Of a stretch of DNA of 64,000 nt, positions 24,201 to 35,939 are shown one piece after another. Under the pieces are notes generated by a model. That model saw nothing but the letters and a program-made list of their open reading frames with translations, was not told where the DNA came from and did no database searches. Each line of letters starts with the position of its first letter. Position 1 is the stretch's first letter. Source of the DNA: Talinum fruticosum (lineage: Eukaryota > Streptophyta > Magnoliopsida > Caryophyllales > Talinaceae); the NCBI GenBank assembly GCA_021018815.1, contig JAITYX010000021.1, positions 7,345,001-7,409,000 on the forward strand. Direction: 5' to 3'. A program made the translations under genes and the position numbers.

Positions 24201-27200
24201 CGCCTGCAAAAGTTATATGTAAATTGGAAATGCTGAATCTTTTTCACTGTGCCTGCAAAAGTTACGTGGTATACCATGTATAATTTTTTATAAGGAAATA
24301 TTTTTTCAACTGATGCCAATAGAATTTGATGCTAATAATGAACCCTACAAGGGTATAAAGGAGCTGACAACATCCCAAAAATAAATATGAGCAAAATCAA
24401 CTACATTAATTGAGAAAGAAGAGCAAAGGTCCTGCTTTTCCCTAAAATATGAAAGTACCCACATATGCATCTCTACTTCTATATCACCAGTTATGATCTT
24501 TGGTAAGGTGGTTTTATATGAACTGTTTGCGCATTTAAATTAACTTGAGTTGCATGGCGATTCCATCCTTGAAGGTTTGAGTTAAGAATATTCCTTAATA
24601 TGGTAAATTTTGGAACTTCATCTGATTGTCAACTTCGTCCTTGACTTCAATCCTATCTCTTTGTCGGTGTGTATGTGAATTTCATGGTTTTTGTCTGCAT
24701 CACCCCCCTTGTGGTGGGATTGGGTGTTATGGGAATGTGGTTTCAAGAGTAGTGGGAGGAACATTGAAACCAGAAACACAAAGTGTAGCCCGTGTCAGGC
24801 TTTTTGTACTATGCATTTCAGATGTACAAGGAGATCCCGACATTCTTTTATAAGCATCTAGGCTCAACCCTCTGGCTTATCCTTTACATTTCAGGAAAGG
24901 CATGCTTTGGGTGTAGTACTCATCAAGTTTGGCTTATTGACTAAAATTATGTACGGGGTATTTTTACCCCCTTTCAGCGGTGATACTAGAATACGATGTG
25001 AAGTATGTCGGTTATTGTTCTGGAGGCAATGATATTGTGATTGCCTGCTAGTGAACTGCTAAAGCACAGTGTGCAGTGAGTGGGTCTTTTCTGTTTTAGT
25101 GTTGGTGTCCTTGCTAGTTATTTGCTTTCTGGAGCTTACAGCTCATATCATTTAGAATGTTGAGCATTGTTTAGTCATCTTTTGGTAAAGACCAAGGAAG
25201 AATAGGTCTTGAGATGCTTTTCCTGAACTATTTTACAGGTGGCCAAAGGCACTGGCGTGGCAGAACCCAACTCAAAATCGAAAGAAGCTGCTAAAGGCGT
25301 GAAAGCTGATGAAAAAGCAAAGGATGTGGCCAAAGGCTCAAAAATGCTAATTGCCCTGAAGCAGACAAAAGTTCAAAGAAGGATTCTGCTCCGGTAAGGC
25401 CAAAATGAAATTTCTTTGGAAGTTCACAAGTACATGATAATGGGGGCCGCTCCTAAAAAAAATACATTTTACCAAATTTCTTGTCCTATTTATCAGAGTA
25501 ATTAATTTTAGGCTCAAGGTGAAGACATTAGAATGTTTGTGCAATGTTGGACACTGCATGAGCATCAATTACACATTTCAATTTTCTGTTAACTACATTG
25601 TTGTGGTGCATTTTTCGTCATTGACTAGAAAGTGAAGGGTGATAAACCGGCTGCTGAGGTGAAGAAACCTGAAAAAGAAGCAGCTGCCAAAGATGAGGTT
25701 CCAGTTACTGTGCTGAATATACAAGTTGGCCTCATTCGCAAAGCATGGAAGCATCCTTCTGCTGACAGGTGTGCCAGAGATTTGCTATGTCCGATATTCT
25801 GATCCTATATTATGTTTTGTTCTTTCATTTGTTGGCTGGCTTATGTGAATTTGTGTAAAAATTGGCGAACCTTTTTGGATTAGAGTGGACTAAAGTGAAA
25901 TACCCCGTAATGTTTAAACTTTAAATCACTCTAAGCCTGAAACAACCACTCTGCGACTCAACTGTATGGCTGAGTCTGTGCACACACACCCCCACCCCCG
26001 CCCCCAAAAAAATAAAAAGGAAAAAAAGCCTTGCTGTATTTGGTATTTTGGTGTCTTCACTTTATGTAGTTACTTGTTCATTGGCTTAAAAATGCAAAAC
26101 AGCAGGCCAAACATGTGCTCTTTTTCTGATATATGTTCATTTGTTCGTTCTTTCTTTGCTTCTTTGTTTCTTTCTTTTATTCCTTAAAAACTTTTAGTCT
26201 ATTGGTTGAGGAGATTGATGTTGGAGAGCCCAAAGTACGACAGGTGGTCAGTGGTTTGGCTAAGTATTGCAGCCCAGATGATTTAACGGTAAGTGATATT
26301 TTCACCTTTTATTTGGTTGTTATTCATATGCATCATAGGTATATTGGTGCAGATATATAGCATCTATGTTATAGGCCTTTTTCAGTTGGTGTATATAGAT
26401 TACATTCTACGTCATGTAGCATGACATATATTGTCCTTTTATGGCTTATGCTGCAGAATCGGCATGTGGTGTTGATTACCAATGTAAAACCTGGAAAGCT
26501 GAGAGATGTGGTATCAGAAGGACTGGTAAAGTCATTGACCCTCACATTAGAAGGCTTCTAATTTTTCATCCTATGGCCATATGTGAGCTCTGTTTAATGG
26601 TTATGGATGTTATCGCATTGTGATCGTGAAGACAAATTGTATCAACTTTGTCCCTTTTTGTGGGTATTTAACTGATGTATTTACCTGTACCTTCTCATTG
26701 TGTTGAAGGTGGGTCTGTGTGACTGAGATCCAACTTATACTTTAGGTCTGCTTTACATAAGACAGCTTTATGATTTGAAGGAAGTCATATTTGACTGTAT
26801 AATTCTCTGTTTCCAGGTTCTTTGTGCATCGAATGAAGATCACAGTGTTGTGGAGCCATTGCGTCCTCCGAAAGGGGCTAAAGTTGGGGAGCGTGTTTCC
26901 TTTGCAGGGTAAGCATTTGGAATATTTGTAGTTGCTTCTGTGTCATGCTGTCTTTTTAAGGAATAACTTGTTTGATTTCTGAAGTAAAAACTACTCCTTG
27001 CATGTTTCCTATACAATGGTACATGAAACACTTGTTCAGATGATACTTCTTCATGAATGTGTCTATTAATATGGAAACATGGGTTTCCCATTTTCCAGGC
27101 ATGATGGAAAACCAGAGGATGTTCTCAACCCGAAGAAGAAACAACTGGATAAGATAACACCGGTATGTATTCTTTTGTTTTCTGTTTGGATGGATCCAGC

Positions 27201-27417
27201 TTCATTAAATTGTTTATTGGTAAATGAAACCCTTGTATTTAGTTGAAATGGGAGGTGGAATATTTCATGTTTATCGTGCCAACTTCTTTGTTTTCTGTTT
27301 GGATGGATCCAGCATCTATACACGGATGAAAGTGGGGTGGCAACATACAAGGGAATACCATTTATGACATCTGCTGGACCTTGCACTTCTTCAATCCCAA
27401 AAGCAACCATCAAGTAA
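21273..27417 (+). CDS. tRNA-binding EMAPII/Arc1p-like protein, 12 exons, one frameshift
   Basis: Cofactor-type protein expected to bind tRNA and aminoacyl-tRNA synthetases in the cytosol. Exons: 21273-21335, 21491-21592, 22613-22783, 23523-23588, 23804-23869, 25239-25393, 25629-25768, 26198-26288, 26457-26525, 26817-26908, 27099-27162, 27313-27417; all introns GT..AG. Exon 6 loses frame at the A run 25340-25344; one added A makes 1185 nt, 394 residues. Residues 1-156 form a helical GST-C-like domain, about 157-230 a Lys/Ala/Glu-rich linker, and about 231-394 the EMAPII-type OB fold (LNIQVGLIRKAWKHPSADSL, then ITNVKPGKLRDVVSEGLVLC). The closest relative I recall is Arabidopsis At2g40660, of similar length. 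Without the extra base the next exon gives an immediate stop. Confidence 0.95.
24167..24264 (+). repeat. 49-bp tandem duplication in intron 5 of the tRNA-binding gene
   Basis: Two adjacent copies (24167-24215 and 24216-24264) of a unit beginning tatgtaaattggaaatgctg differ at only a couple of positions. It lies deep in the intron, away from splice sites. Confidence 0.9.
27171..27313 (+). repeat. Direct repeat duplicating a splice acceptor in the last intron
   Basis: A segment of about 28 bases containing ttctgtttggatggatccag occurs at 27171-27200 and again at 27285-27313. The second copy ends at the acceptor of the terminal exon of the tRNA-binding gene. Splicing to the first copy would meet a TAA after two codons. 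Confidence 0.85.
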
Positions 27418-30400
27418 AAATACTCATATTTTTGTTCTTGGGGACCAATTCTCTCGAAATGATCTACTTGGTGATGTAATCCTACACACAAATCTAATGT
27501 AGATGTCTTTGATTTTCTCCCATGATTTCTGGGTTTGTAGCTTGAGTTTTGTGCTCATGCATTCACAGCTTATCTAGAGAGCATCGCAAAATTTTGAGGC
27601 CGTGCCTTTTATGCTAATCTTTGGTGTTCAAAATTGCTCGATACTTTGTCTGCGTTTCCCGACTCTTATCAACTTATTGGTAAGCCAATGCTTATACCAT
27701 ACTCATAGGTACTCTCAATTTTTGGATTTTTCATGTACATTGTACTCTGTAAGTGGGAGTACCTACCTTGGGTTGGTCTCAGAATTATGGTATAACTTAA
27801 CTTATCCTACCCAGAACCTTATGTATGAATGAAAAGAGAATTAACGATTTCCTGTCTTGAGAATTTAACATTTGGATCAAATGGTTAGTGTCGTTGATGG
27901 GCCAAAACAGTGGTCTGTACATGTCGAGTTCTAAGTTAATTACTTCTTGAGTGAGTCTCAATCAGGCATTGATGTAGTAATTAAAACAGAGACCTTAAAC
28001 AAATTAGATCCTAAATTCAATTTTCCCTCTTCCCGTCATATTATGATGATATTGTAATGCTCTTTATGATCTATTCTTTTTTTTTTTTTTTAATAGTTTT
28101 TAAAGTTCAAGTGAAGTTTCCTATAAAACTAAATTGCAACGGGTGCAGTAACCACTAGATCAAATGCATGTTGCAAGCTCAAAATTGTATATTCTATCGA
28201 TGCAAGAAAATAATCATATGATATTTCAACCTAAATATGCCCACCAAATCTAAAACCCAGTTTAACTTGAGCAGTTGTTTTTCTTTTTGGGATCATAAAT
28301 TGATGGAAGTTAAAACTTGAACCTAATTTCCACCCAAGCACCAATTTAGTTTATTGGACCCTTGAATACTTTACAAGAAGTTAATTTTGGTGAAATTAGT
28401 TTTTTTTTTTTTTTTTTGCAACGGTAAATGTGAGCTATTTAATTGGACTCCTATCTTAAGATAATTTAAGTTGAATGGAAATTTGGTAAAATTAGCTTTT
28501 ACTTGAATCAAAGCAATATTACTAGTATTAAATATGTTGACCGGCACATATTAAACAGTATTACTAGTTACTTAGGATATCCTCTTTTGAATGGGAAACT
28601 TCCGATCTTTCACTCTTTAAATTTTCCATCCAAAAGAGGAGGCCGTACATTAAGATTAATGAGGCTTCGGTTAAACTGATACACACTGAACAAGTTATGT
28701 GTGAAGTGAAAACGTGGATTGAGTTCATTTGCGGTGGATGTGCTGAATTTGAAAGGAATGGGTTGGCCACTCAGTCTGAGTGATGATGTGATTGATACGA
28801 TCAGATTGGATTTGCAAAAAGCTCACTTCAAGGCTTCTCAAGCGTAGTCTACTACACAAGTCAAGCAAATAATATACACGTTTCCCACAGTAATATTAAT
28901 TACGGTTGATTCTAAAAATAAAGTCAAAGGATAGAGAGAGCCAGACACAGATTTTTACAGTAGCCGCACAGGCTGTTTCACACTTTGACATTTGACGAGT
29001 AGGGAGGCGTGGCTACAATTCACCAAAGATCCTCTTCCTTGGAATCTTCCCCTCATTAAATATAAAATACTTTTTTAAATATAATTAATTCCAAAAAGAT
29101 AAAAATATTTTTATAAGAAAAGTCGGACAAAATGTAATTAATAAAAATAAAATTAATAAATAGTTATTAATATGTCATTAAAATTATAAATTGATAAATA
29201 TTATGAGATAAAAAAAGTTAGATAGAATGCAAACAAATTGAAACAGATGGAGTACTACTATTACCACTCTCATAGCAAGATTTATTTAACGAAAAAATAG
29301 ATGGGGTAATGAAGATAAGATTTATTTAAAATAATAAGTAATAATATGAAGTAGAAAGAAGCGAAATTTACGAAAATTGAATAAGAAAACCAATTGTTAA
29401 AATTTCAGTAGGTGGAATGGAGATTTTTACATAAAAAGAAGAAGCCAAAATGTTATTTCCAAGCTCTTGTACGATCAATAGTACCAGGTGTGGAAGCTTA
29501 ACCTTTTTTTTTTTTTTCCTTATTTTTGGTTGGAATCTGAATCCTATTGACAACAATTTGATCATGTTAGAATTTATTGATGTTAACAGACTCTTTGAGA
29601 CATTCATTTATGGAGTTGACCGATTACATCCTCCCTCTCTTTTTTTTTTTTTTTTGTTTTTGGTACAAAAGAGTCACAAAAGCGAGTACAATACAATAGA
29701 GAAGAGAAAATCAAACATGAAACCCGATGTACTCGGAACGTTAATCTTAACCATTAAATTATGACCTCATTGGTTCCTCCCTCCTCCTTTTAAGTTTAAA
29801 AAGTCTTATACTTGTGAATAATTATCCAATATATTCCAAACTTTTTTTATAGAGTAAAAAAGGTCTACGACTAATGTTGTTTCGTTTTGGATTAGAAAAG
29901 ACACATTGGTGTCACTATCCCTTGTTATGTTTGGGTTAATCTTCTACCAAATCACAATAATGAACTATCCTTTTATTTTTTTATTTTTTAGTTTGACTAA
30001 AACTATAATCCTTTTTAAACTGTTGGTACTTACGGTAAAACTACATAAGCTGACATGGCATTGGCATGTTATAACATTAACCATATCAAATTCAGGTACC
30101 TTCTATATTTTATCTGAATTTTAAACATTAATTGATTTTTCCAATCTAAATTTAACTGGACTCGAATTTTTACCAGCGTTGATCTTACTTGATCTCGTAT
30201 AGTAGAATATATCATATTCTCGAAAGTATGGAATCAGTATATATAGCATGCTCCTAAACTATAAGCATATAATTCTGAGAGACATATTAACATCAAATCA
30301 GGCAAATGATTGTAAAATATAAGGACTACTTCAACGAAGAATTTGCACCTTCATAAATAAGGGACACTTAGACATAGAGCTATAGACTTAAAATACGAGG

Positions 30401-31018
30401 GTGAGTATAATTTTTTTTTCTTCAGAAAAATAGAGGAACTCTGGAATTTCTGTTTTTGAAAAAGGAGTTTGTATATGAACTACTACATGCACTTCAATTT
30501 ATATCCATGAATAAGTATCTAATTTTAAAGCAAAAACATAAAAATTCACCGAAAATAATATACACAAAGATTAACATTAAAAAAAATAACACAGGTTAAT
30601 TTAGAGAAGTTGAATATTTGTTTATCTTTAATAAGATTTCAGGTTTAAGTCATGAGAACTCTATAACAAAAAAATGTACCCTTTTATAGACCAACCCTAA
30701 ATAGACTTTAGCAAAGCTGGGGCAAAAACCAAACAAAAATAAACATTACAGAAAGGCATAGGAAAAAAAAAGGATTTTGAGAGAAAAGAAAAGCCATTCA
30801 AAATTATTTTTTTGTGTTGTGGACGTGGACTCAAGAGAGATTTTTTTATTACTGATCTAATGCTTTGTTTCCGGGAAACACAAAATAAAAAAGATTTGAA
30901 ACGAGAGAGAGAGAGAGAGAGAGAGTCGAAACATAGAAAGGAAAAGAAAGGGAAAGAAGGAAAGAAAGGTGATCTGATAATCTGATGTGCATCATCTACT
31001 GCAGGAAAGAGAAAGGAG
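27418..31018. other. Intergenic DNA between the tRNA-binding gene and the response regulator
   Basis: The first few hundred bases are probably 3' untranslated region. T runs occur near 28079-28094, 28399-28417, 29503-29518 and 29640-29656. A GA microsatellite lies at 30904-30925. No gene was recognised. Confidence 0.55.
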
Positions 31019-31351
31019 ATGAATCAATGCATGGTGTACTTTTTACTGAGACAAATTAGACTGCAAATTTTACAGAGAATCAGGCCAACAGCAACGCTAC
31101 CCCGAAGAGGATTTGGATTTTGTTTCATTCCCATTTCCTCCTTTCAGTTGCAAGTACATTTCATTTCCTCCGAACCCTTTTCTTTTCTGGGTCAGTTATT
31201 CTTCTCTCTCTCCTCTATCTTTAAACTCATCATCATCTGTTACATTAAACCAGACAGACAAACAAAGATAGAGGATAGAGAGAGAGAGAGAGAGAGAGAT
31301 GAAAGGGGATGGAGCTCCTTCTTCTTCTTCTTGTTCATCAAATTTGGATGA
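31019..31351 (+). promoter_or_regulatory. Upstream open frame overlapping the response regulator start
   Basis: An ATG at 31019 opens a 110-codon frame that runs past the response regulator ATG (31299) in a different frame and stops at 31351. If transcription starts upstream of 31019 it would be an overlapping uORF. The transcription start is unknown; the predicted peptide has no motif and may be chance. A GA microsatellite (31277-31298) directly precedes the main start. Confidence 0.3.
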
Positions 31352-34018
31352 CAATAATGGAAATTATGAGGCAAGTGTTCTGGCGGTGGATGATAATCTT
31401 GTTGACCGCAAACTCATTGAGAAGCTGCTCAAGACTTCTTCTTTCAAAGGTATGAACACTCTTCATCTTATGGTTTTGCACTACATTACTACAAAATTGG
31501 ATGTGATATGAACATAAAACATAAAACAAACTTCATGTTTTGTAATGGGTATACATATCTATATCGGGTTGAATCATATGGGTATGTTACATAGATGATG
31601 GACAAACAAACTTGATAAGGGTTTGATTCGAGTTTATAATTTCCGGTTAATTTTTCAACTAATATGATCTAAATAAATGTGGTCTTGCAGATATAGATTA
31701 TTTTGATTAAAAAAAAATTCAAGCTTACCCTCATTAGTTAAATTTGGATTCAAAATTGATCAGAGTTTCATTTTTGGTTGGTTTCTAGTCATGCTAGGTA
31801 GGTTACATAGATGGACAATATTCTTGTTAGCTAGGTGTTATATTTTGCATGAATTTCTAAAGCAATGAAAGATTTCCTGCTTGTACTTAGGGGAAATTTT
31901 CACCGAAAAAGTTATAAAGTTATTTTTAAAACCGTCTCGTATGAATTTAATTACAAAACTTTATTGAAAATTATGAGGTATATATTTGTGGTTGTTTTAA
32001 CATTCAAACTTATTACTCGATATTTTTACGGATTATATTATATGATGAACATATGTATTTTATGTTTTGACTTAGCGTTTTATTGGAGTGTATATCCAAT
32101 TTTTAACATTTTGACCTTCTAGATATCATGAGGATAAACTAGGAAATCCCTAGGTTTTGTCTTAGGTGAGTGAGTTTTGAGTTGAGGGCCTCAATCCCAA
32201 TCCTCATTTCCTAATTGATCACTTTTATAATAATTTAATAACTTTGCAATTCTTTTTATTATAAGAATATCAAAAATATCAAATGAAGGTTAGTTAAGAA
32301 TAGAAAATAGAATTTTTGTGGGAAAATTTGAAAATTGAAGTTTTCAGTAACAGGGGTTTGGAATCACTGAGGAATAAACCCTAGATATGCTCTTTTTCAT
32401 TTGGTATAGTGTTGTGCATGTTCTTGATTTATTGAAATTGTACTAAATCTTTCTAAATTATTGCCCTATTTTTCATTATTTATGAGCCAGTAAGTACCAT
32501 GGATTATATTTTTTATTATTGAAGCTTATGCCACAGTATAAAAATTGCTGGTCAATTATGGGACAGATTATGTCATTCACCAACAAAATCTGTTTGTAAA
32601 CTTGATAAGTAATAAACTATTGGCAATGTACCAATTTTATATACCTCTTTTGATATTCCTTGATTGTTTGACTTGTAAACCATTATTATCATTTGTTTAT
32701 TTTTTGACCAAAAAGCAACAAACCTTGTCACAAATAGACTGCTCTTTGATAAACTATTAGCTATAACAACATTAATCGGAATAGTATGTCTGTAAAATGT
32801 ACCAGATCGACTGTTGTTTTTAAGAATTTATATGTAATTTGTATATTATATTTATATCGGCCTTTATATCTATAAGAAATTAAATTAGCATTGTTGCCCA
32901 ATGGACTACAAAATGTGAAATCAATGGGCATCGTTGTACTCATATTTACCTTTCCTATAATATGTCTAATAGAAAAACTGGTTTTAAAATGTTAACCTAC
33001 ACTATGTCTCTGCTCCCAGATTGAGCGGAGATTTGAGATAATTGATCTTATATTAATTAATTATTTATTACTTTAAAGGTTTTTTATATAAAAATTTGAA
33101 CAAATTATTTGCTCAACAGTAGTCCTCTATAACATATATCCACTAATGTCTAAACTGACGACATGTAATGTGACTATAATGTGTCACTAACACAAGTTCA
33201 GAATTTCTGAATCAGCCACTGACGACGTTTTATTGCAGTAACCATTGCTGAGAATGGAGTGGAGGCATTGGAGTACTTGGGACTGGGAGGTGATCAAATA
33301 GACACTACTGAGGCAAGTCATTTATTGGATGAATTTTCTTATATGTTTTCCAACTGAAAATTAGCTTATTGTGCTGTGTTATTCATCAGTAATTGAGAAC
33401 GAAAATAAACTTTTTCGTATTAACTCTAATTACAACTTTGAGGCAGATCTTGAAGGTGGATTTGGTACTTACAGATTACTGCATGCCAGAAATTACTGGG
33501 TATGATCTGCTGAAGAAGATCAAGGTACCCACCATGATAAACACTGGTTTTGTCTATCCAATTTTTGACATTTGCTCGAGCTCGAACAATTGGTGATCGA
33601 TTATAACATCAATCTATCGAGTTTATGTAATATGTGTAAGCTCGAGGAGATGGTATCGACTCATCCTTCCGGGGGAGGGGGGCTATAGGTTTCTGTTCAT
33701 GGGGTGAGCATAACGCATTCTTTGTGGATGTTTAATTTATACAGGAATCGTCACACATGAAGGAAGTACCGGTGGTGATACTGTCATCCGAGAACGTCCC
33801 CGAGAGAATCAACAAGTAATTAGCCCACATTACAATTCTTGATTGAGCTAGCTTCAACGAACCTTTTACAGGTTTAATGTCTGATTAGCCTAGTTAAGCA
33901 TGTGGATTAATATTAATGCAGGTGCCTGGATGAAGGGGCTGAAATGTTCATGTTGAAGCCACTCAAAGTATCAGATGTGCAGAAACTGAAGGACCTGGTG
34001 ATGGCCTGCAGAAACTAA
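31299..34018 (+). CDS. ARR16/17: Type-A two-component response regulator, ARR16/ARR17 type, 5 exons
   Basis: Receiver-only response regulator acting in cytokinin phosphorelay, normally a negative-feedback component induced by cytokinin. Exons: 31299-31449, 33239-33312, 33447-33524, 33745-33815, 33922-34018; 471 nt, 156 residues, fully open. Receiver landmarks: acidic pair D31-D32 in [13 protein letters not shown], phospho-acceptor D85 in LVLTDYCMP, Ser115 in [10 protein letters not shown], and K137 in MFMLKPLK. There is no C-terminal output domain, which defines type A, and the short acidic-poor tail with KPLKVSDV resembles ARR16/ARR17 and not ARR4 or ARR8. Intron 2 uses a GC donor (ACTGAG|gcaagt). 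Intron 1 is long (1.8 kb). Methionine is replaced by Glu-Ile after DYCMP (EITGYDLL, usually GMTGY). Confidence 0.95.
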
Positions 34019-34472
34019 TCAACAAGATGAGAATGAGTTAACAGTTAACATTAACCGCTGATATGCATATAGAAAGTTAACACAACTGAGATTTGTTTTT
34101 TTTTTTGGCCTTTTTTTTAAGATCACAGTTTGAGATCTAAAATGTACATACAGTAAAACCCCAAATTTTGCTTGTTTTTGTATGATCATGCGGATGAAGA
34201 TTATTATACCTTGGTCAAAGTTTAATTTTTTTTTTTCATACAATTTCCACTCTAGAAGCATAGACAATGAAAAGCTTTCTTTTAGCATTGGGCATATTGT
34301 AAGACGTGATTTTTTTCACTCTAAATTTATGGTTTCTTAACGTTAGCTCACATATATGTTACAATTATCTTATACTTCCTTCGATATTGCAACTGCTACT
34401 TATAAAATAAAATAATAGGCTAACAGTATGTTTCATTTAGTCTAAAGGTTGAAGGTGCAAATTGCATACTAT

Positions 34473-35491
34473 GAGTGTATTTGGCTGGGGTAAAATGTAT
34501 TCCTGAAAAATAGTTTTTCAATTTTCTGTCATTTGGTGAAGAAAAAGACGGAATTAGTTTCCAAAGAAAATTATTTTCACTTGTATTGGGGAAAATATTT
34601 TCTATTTAAAGAGGAAGCTAGTTGATTTTTTGAATATGGGTGACTTTTACGGTTTACTTTGAAATATTACAATTTGATAATGAATAGTAAAATAAGCTCA
34701 ATTTTAAAATTCGATGTTTACATTTATCATCACATGTATAAACACTAAACTAAGGTTCTTTTGTCAAAATGAGTTGTTTGACTATCGGATAGTTGTTTGT
34801 GTAGTTGATAACTATTTAGATAGTCGATAGTCGATAACTCGTTAGATTTTAGCTGTTAGCGGATAGTTGTTTAACTTAGTGGTTGAATAAAAATGTTCAG
34901 TAAATTTAGTGGTTAAATTAGCTGGTTATTGTAAATTGACGTAAAAGAATATAGATAATTTTCCAAATATAAATTAACTAAGGGATATTTTTGTCAAAAA
35001 ATATGAAACGCTACTTTTAAATGTGAAAAGCTAATATTCTTAGCTTTTCGTAAACACTACTTGAAATACTATAAGTTATCAGTAACGCTAGTTGAAAACA
35101 CTACCTTACCGAACACTTATATTTGTTTGGTTAGTGTTTTGATTTGGCCAAAATATTAAAAATTACTCTAAACATTGTTGCCGAACATGACCTAATTTAG
35201 TAGATTAAATCACCAAATTTATTTCATTAAATAGCCAAATAGTGTTCAAATTTGATATTGTATATGTCGGTTTATTCAAAAATTTCATAAAAATAAAAGA
35301 AAAGGAATAGTTGAGTAAAATTGATTAAAGGTTGATGGTTTGACTTTAATTTGAGGAGAAGTTTTTCAAAAAATTATTTTATTTCCTATCAAATAATGAA
35401 AAAAATAAATTTAAAAATTATCCTTTTTTAAAAGATATTTCCTTAAAGAATGTTTTTTAAGAAAATTATTTTTCCCCAACAAAACACACCC
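34473..35491. mobile_element. MITE-like element with imperfect about 30-bp inverted ends
   Basis: The left end gagtgtatttggctggggta and the inverted right end (gggtgtgttttgttggggaa) match over about 30 bases with several changes. This GGGTGTGTTTGG-type terminus is seen in PIF/Harbinger-like MITEs. The flanks share tat, a possible 3-bp duplication, weak evidence. The interior has further gatagttg-type repeats (34780-34900) that suggest a second, nested element. No transposase frame. Confidence 0.5.
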
Positions 35492-35875
35492 TATTTTTTA
35501 AATTGTATATTGAAACTTATTTTTGGGCTTTATTAAAGTTCAAAGGGGCATCACTTTTTGGAGAGGGAGTGTGTACAGTTTATTTGATTTTCAGTATTTT
35601 TATCTTGAATAATCAGAGCTACATCTGCATGTACTCGAGCTACATTCTAGCAGCCGAAGCAACGCAATCTTCTCATGGATATCATAAGTCTTTTCATGCT
35701 TCAAGGAATCATGATTATCTTGCGAAAAACTCGGTTTGACAAGCTTTAAACTTCCTCAACCTGCAGTAAGTTAGAGAGTTGATTACTTAACATGCAACAG
35801 TAACAGAAGCACCCACGGCCAGTTTCTGAAAAAAACTTTTGAGAAACTTGGATACATGTTTTCTTGTGTATTTTT

Positions 35876-35877
35876 CT

Positions 35878-35913
<36 letters not shown>

Positions 35914-35915
35914 TT
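35876..35915. repeat. (TTTC)n microsatellite
   Basis: About ten tetranucleotide units lie just beyond the 3' end of the GLY1-like pseudogene. Confidence 0.9.
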
Positions 35916-35939
35916 TTTGGAGAAGGGGGGGCAGGGGTT

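Noticed and set aside
24626..24853. 75-codon frame in intron 5 of the tRNA-binding gene
   Set aside because: No motif, and it lies wholly within an intron whose flanking exons join in frame.
1216..25344. Programmed ribosomal frameshifting at A runs
   Set aside because: Three unrelated plant nuclear genes share the pattern and their families are not known to use frameshifting; missing bases in homopolymers are simpler.
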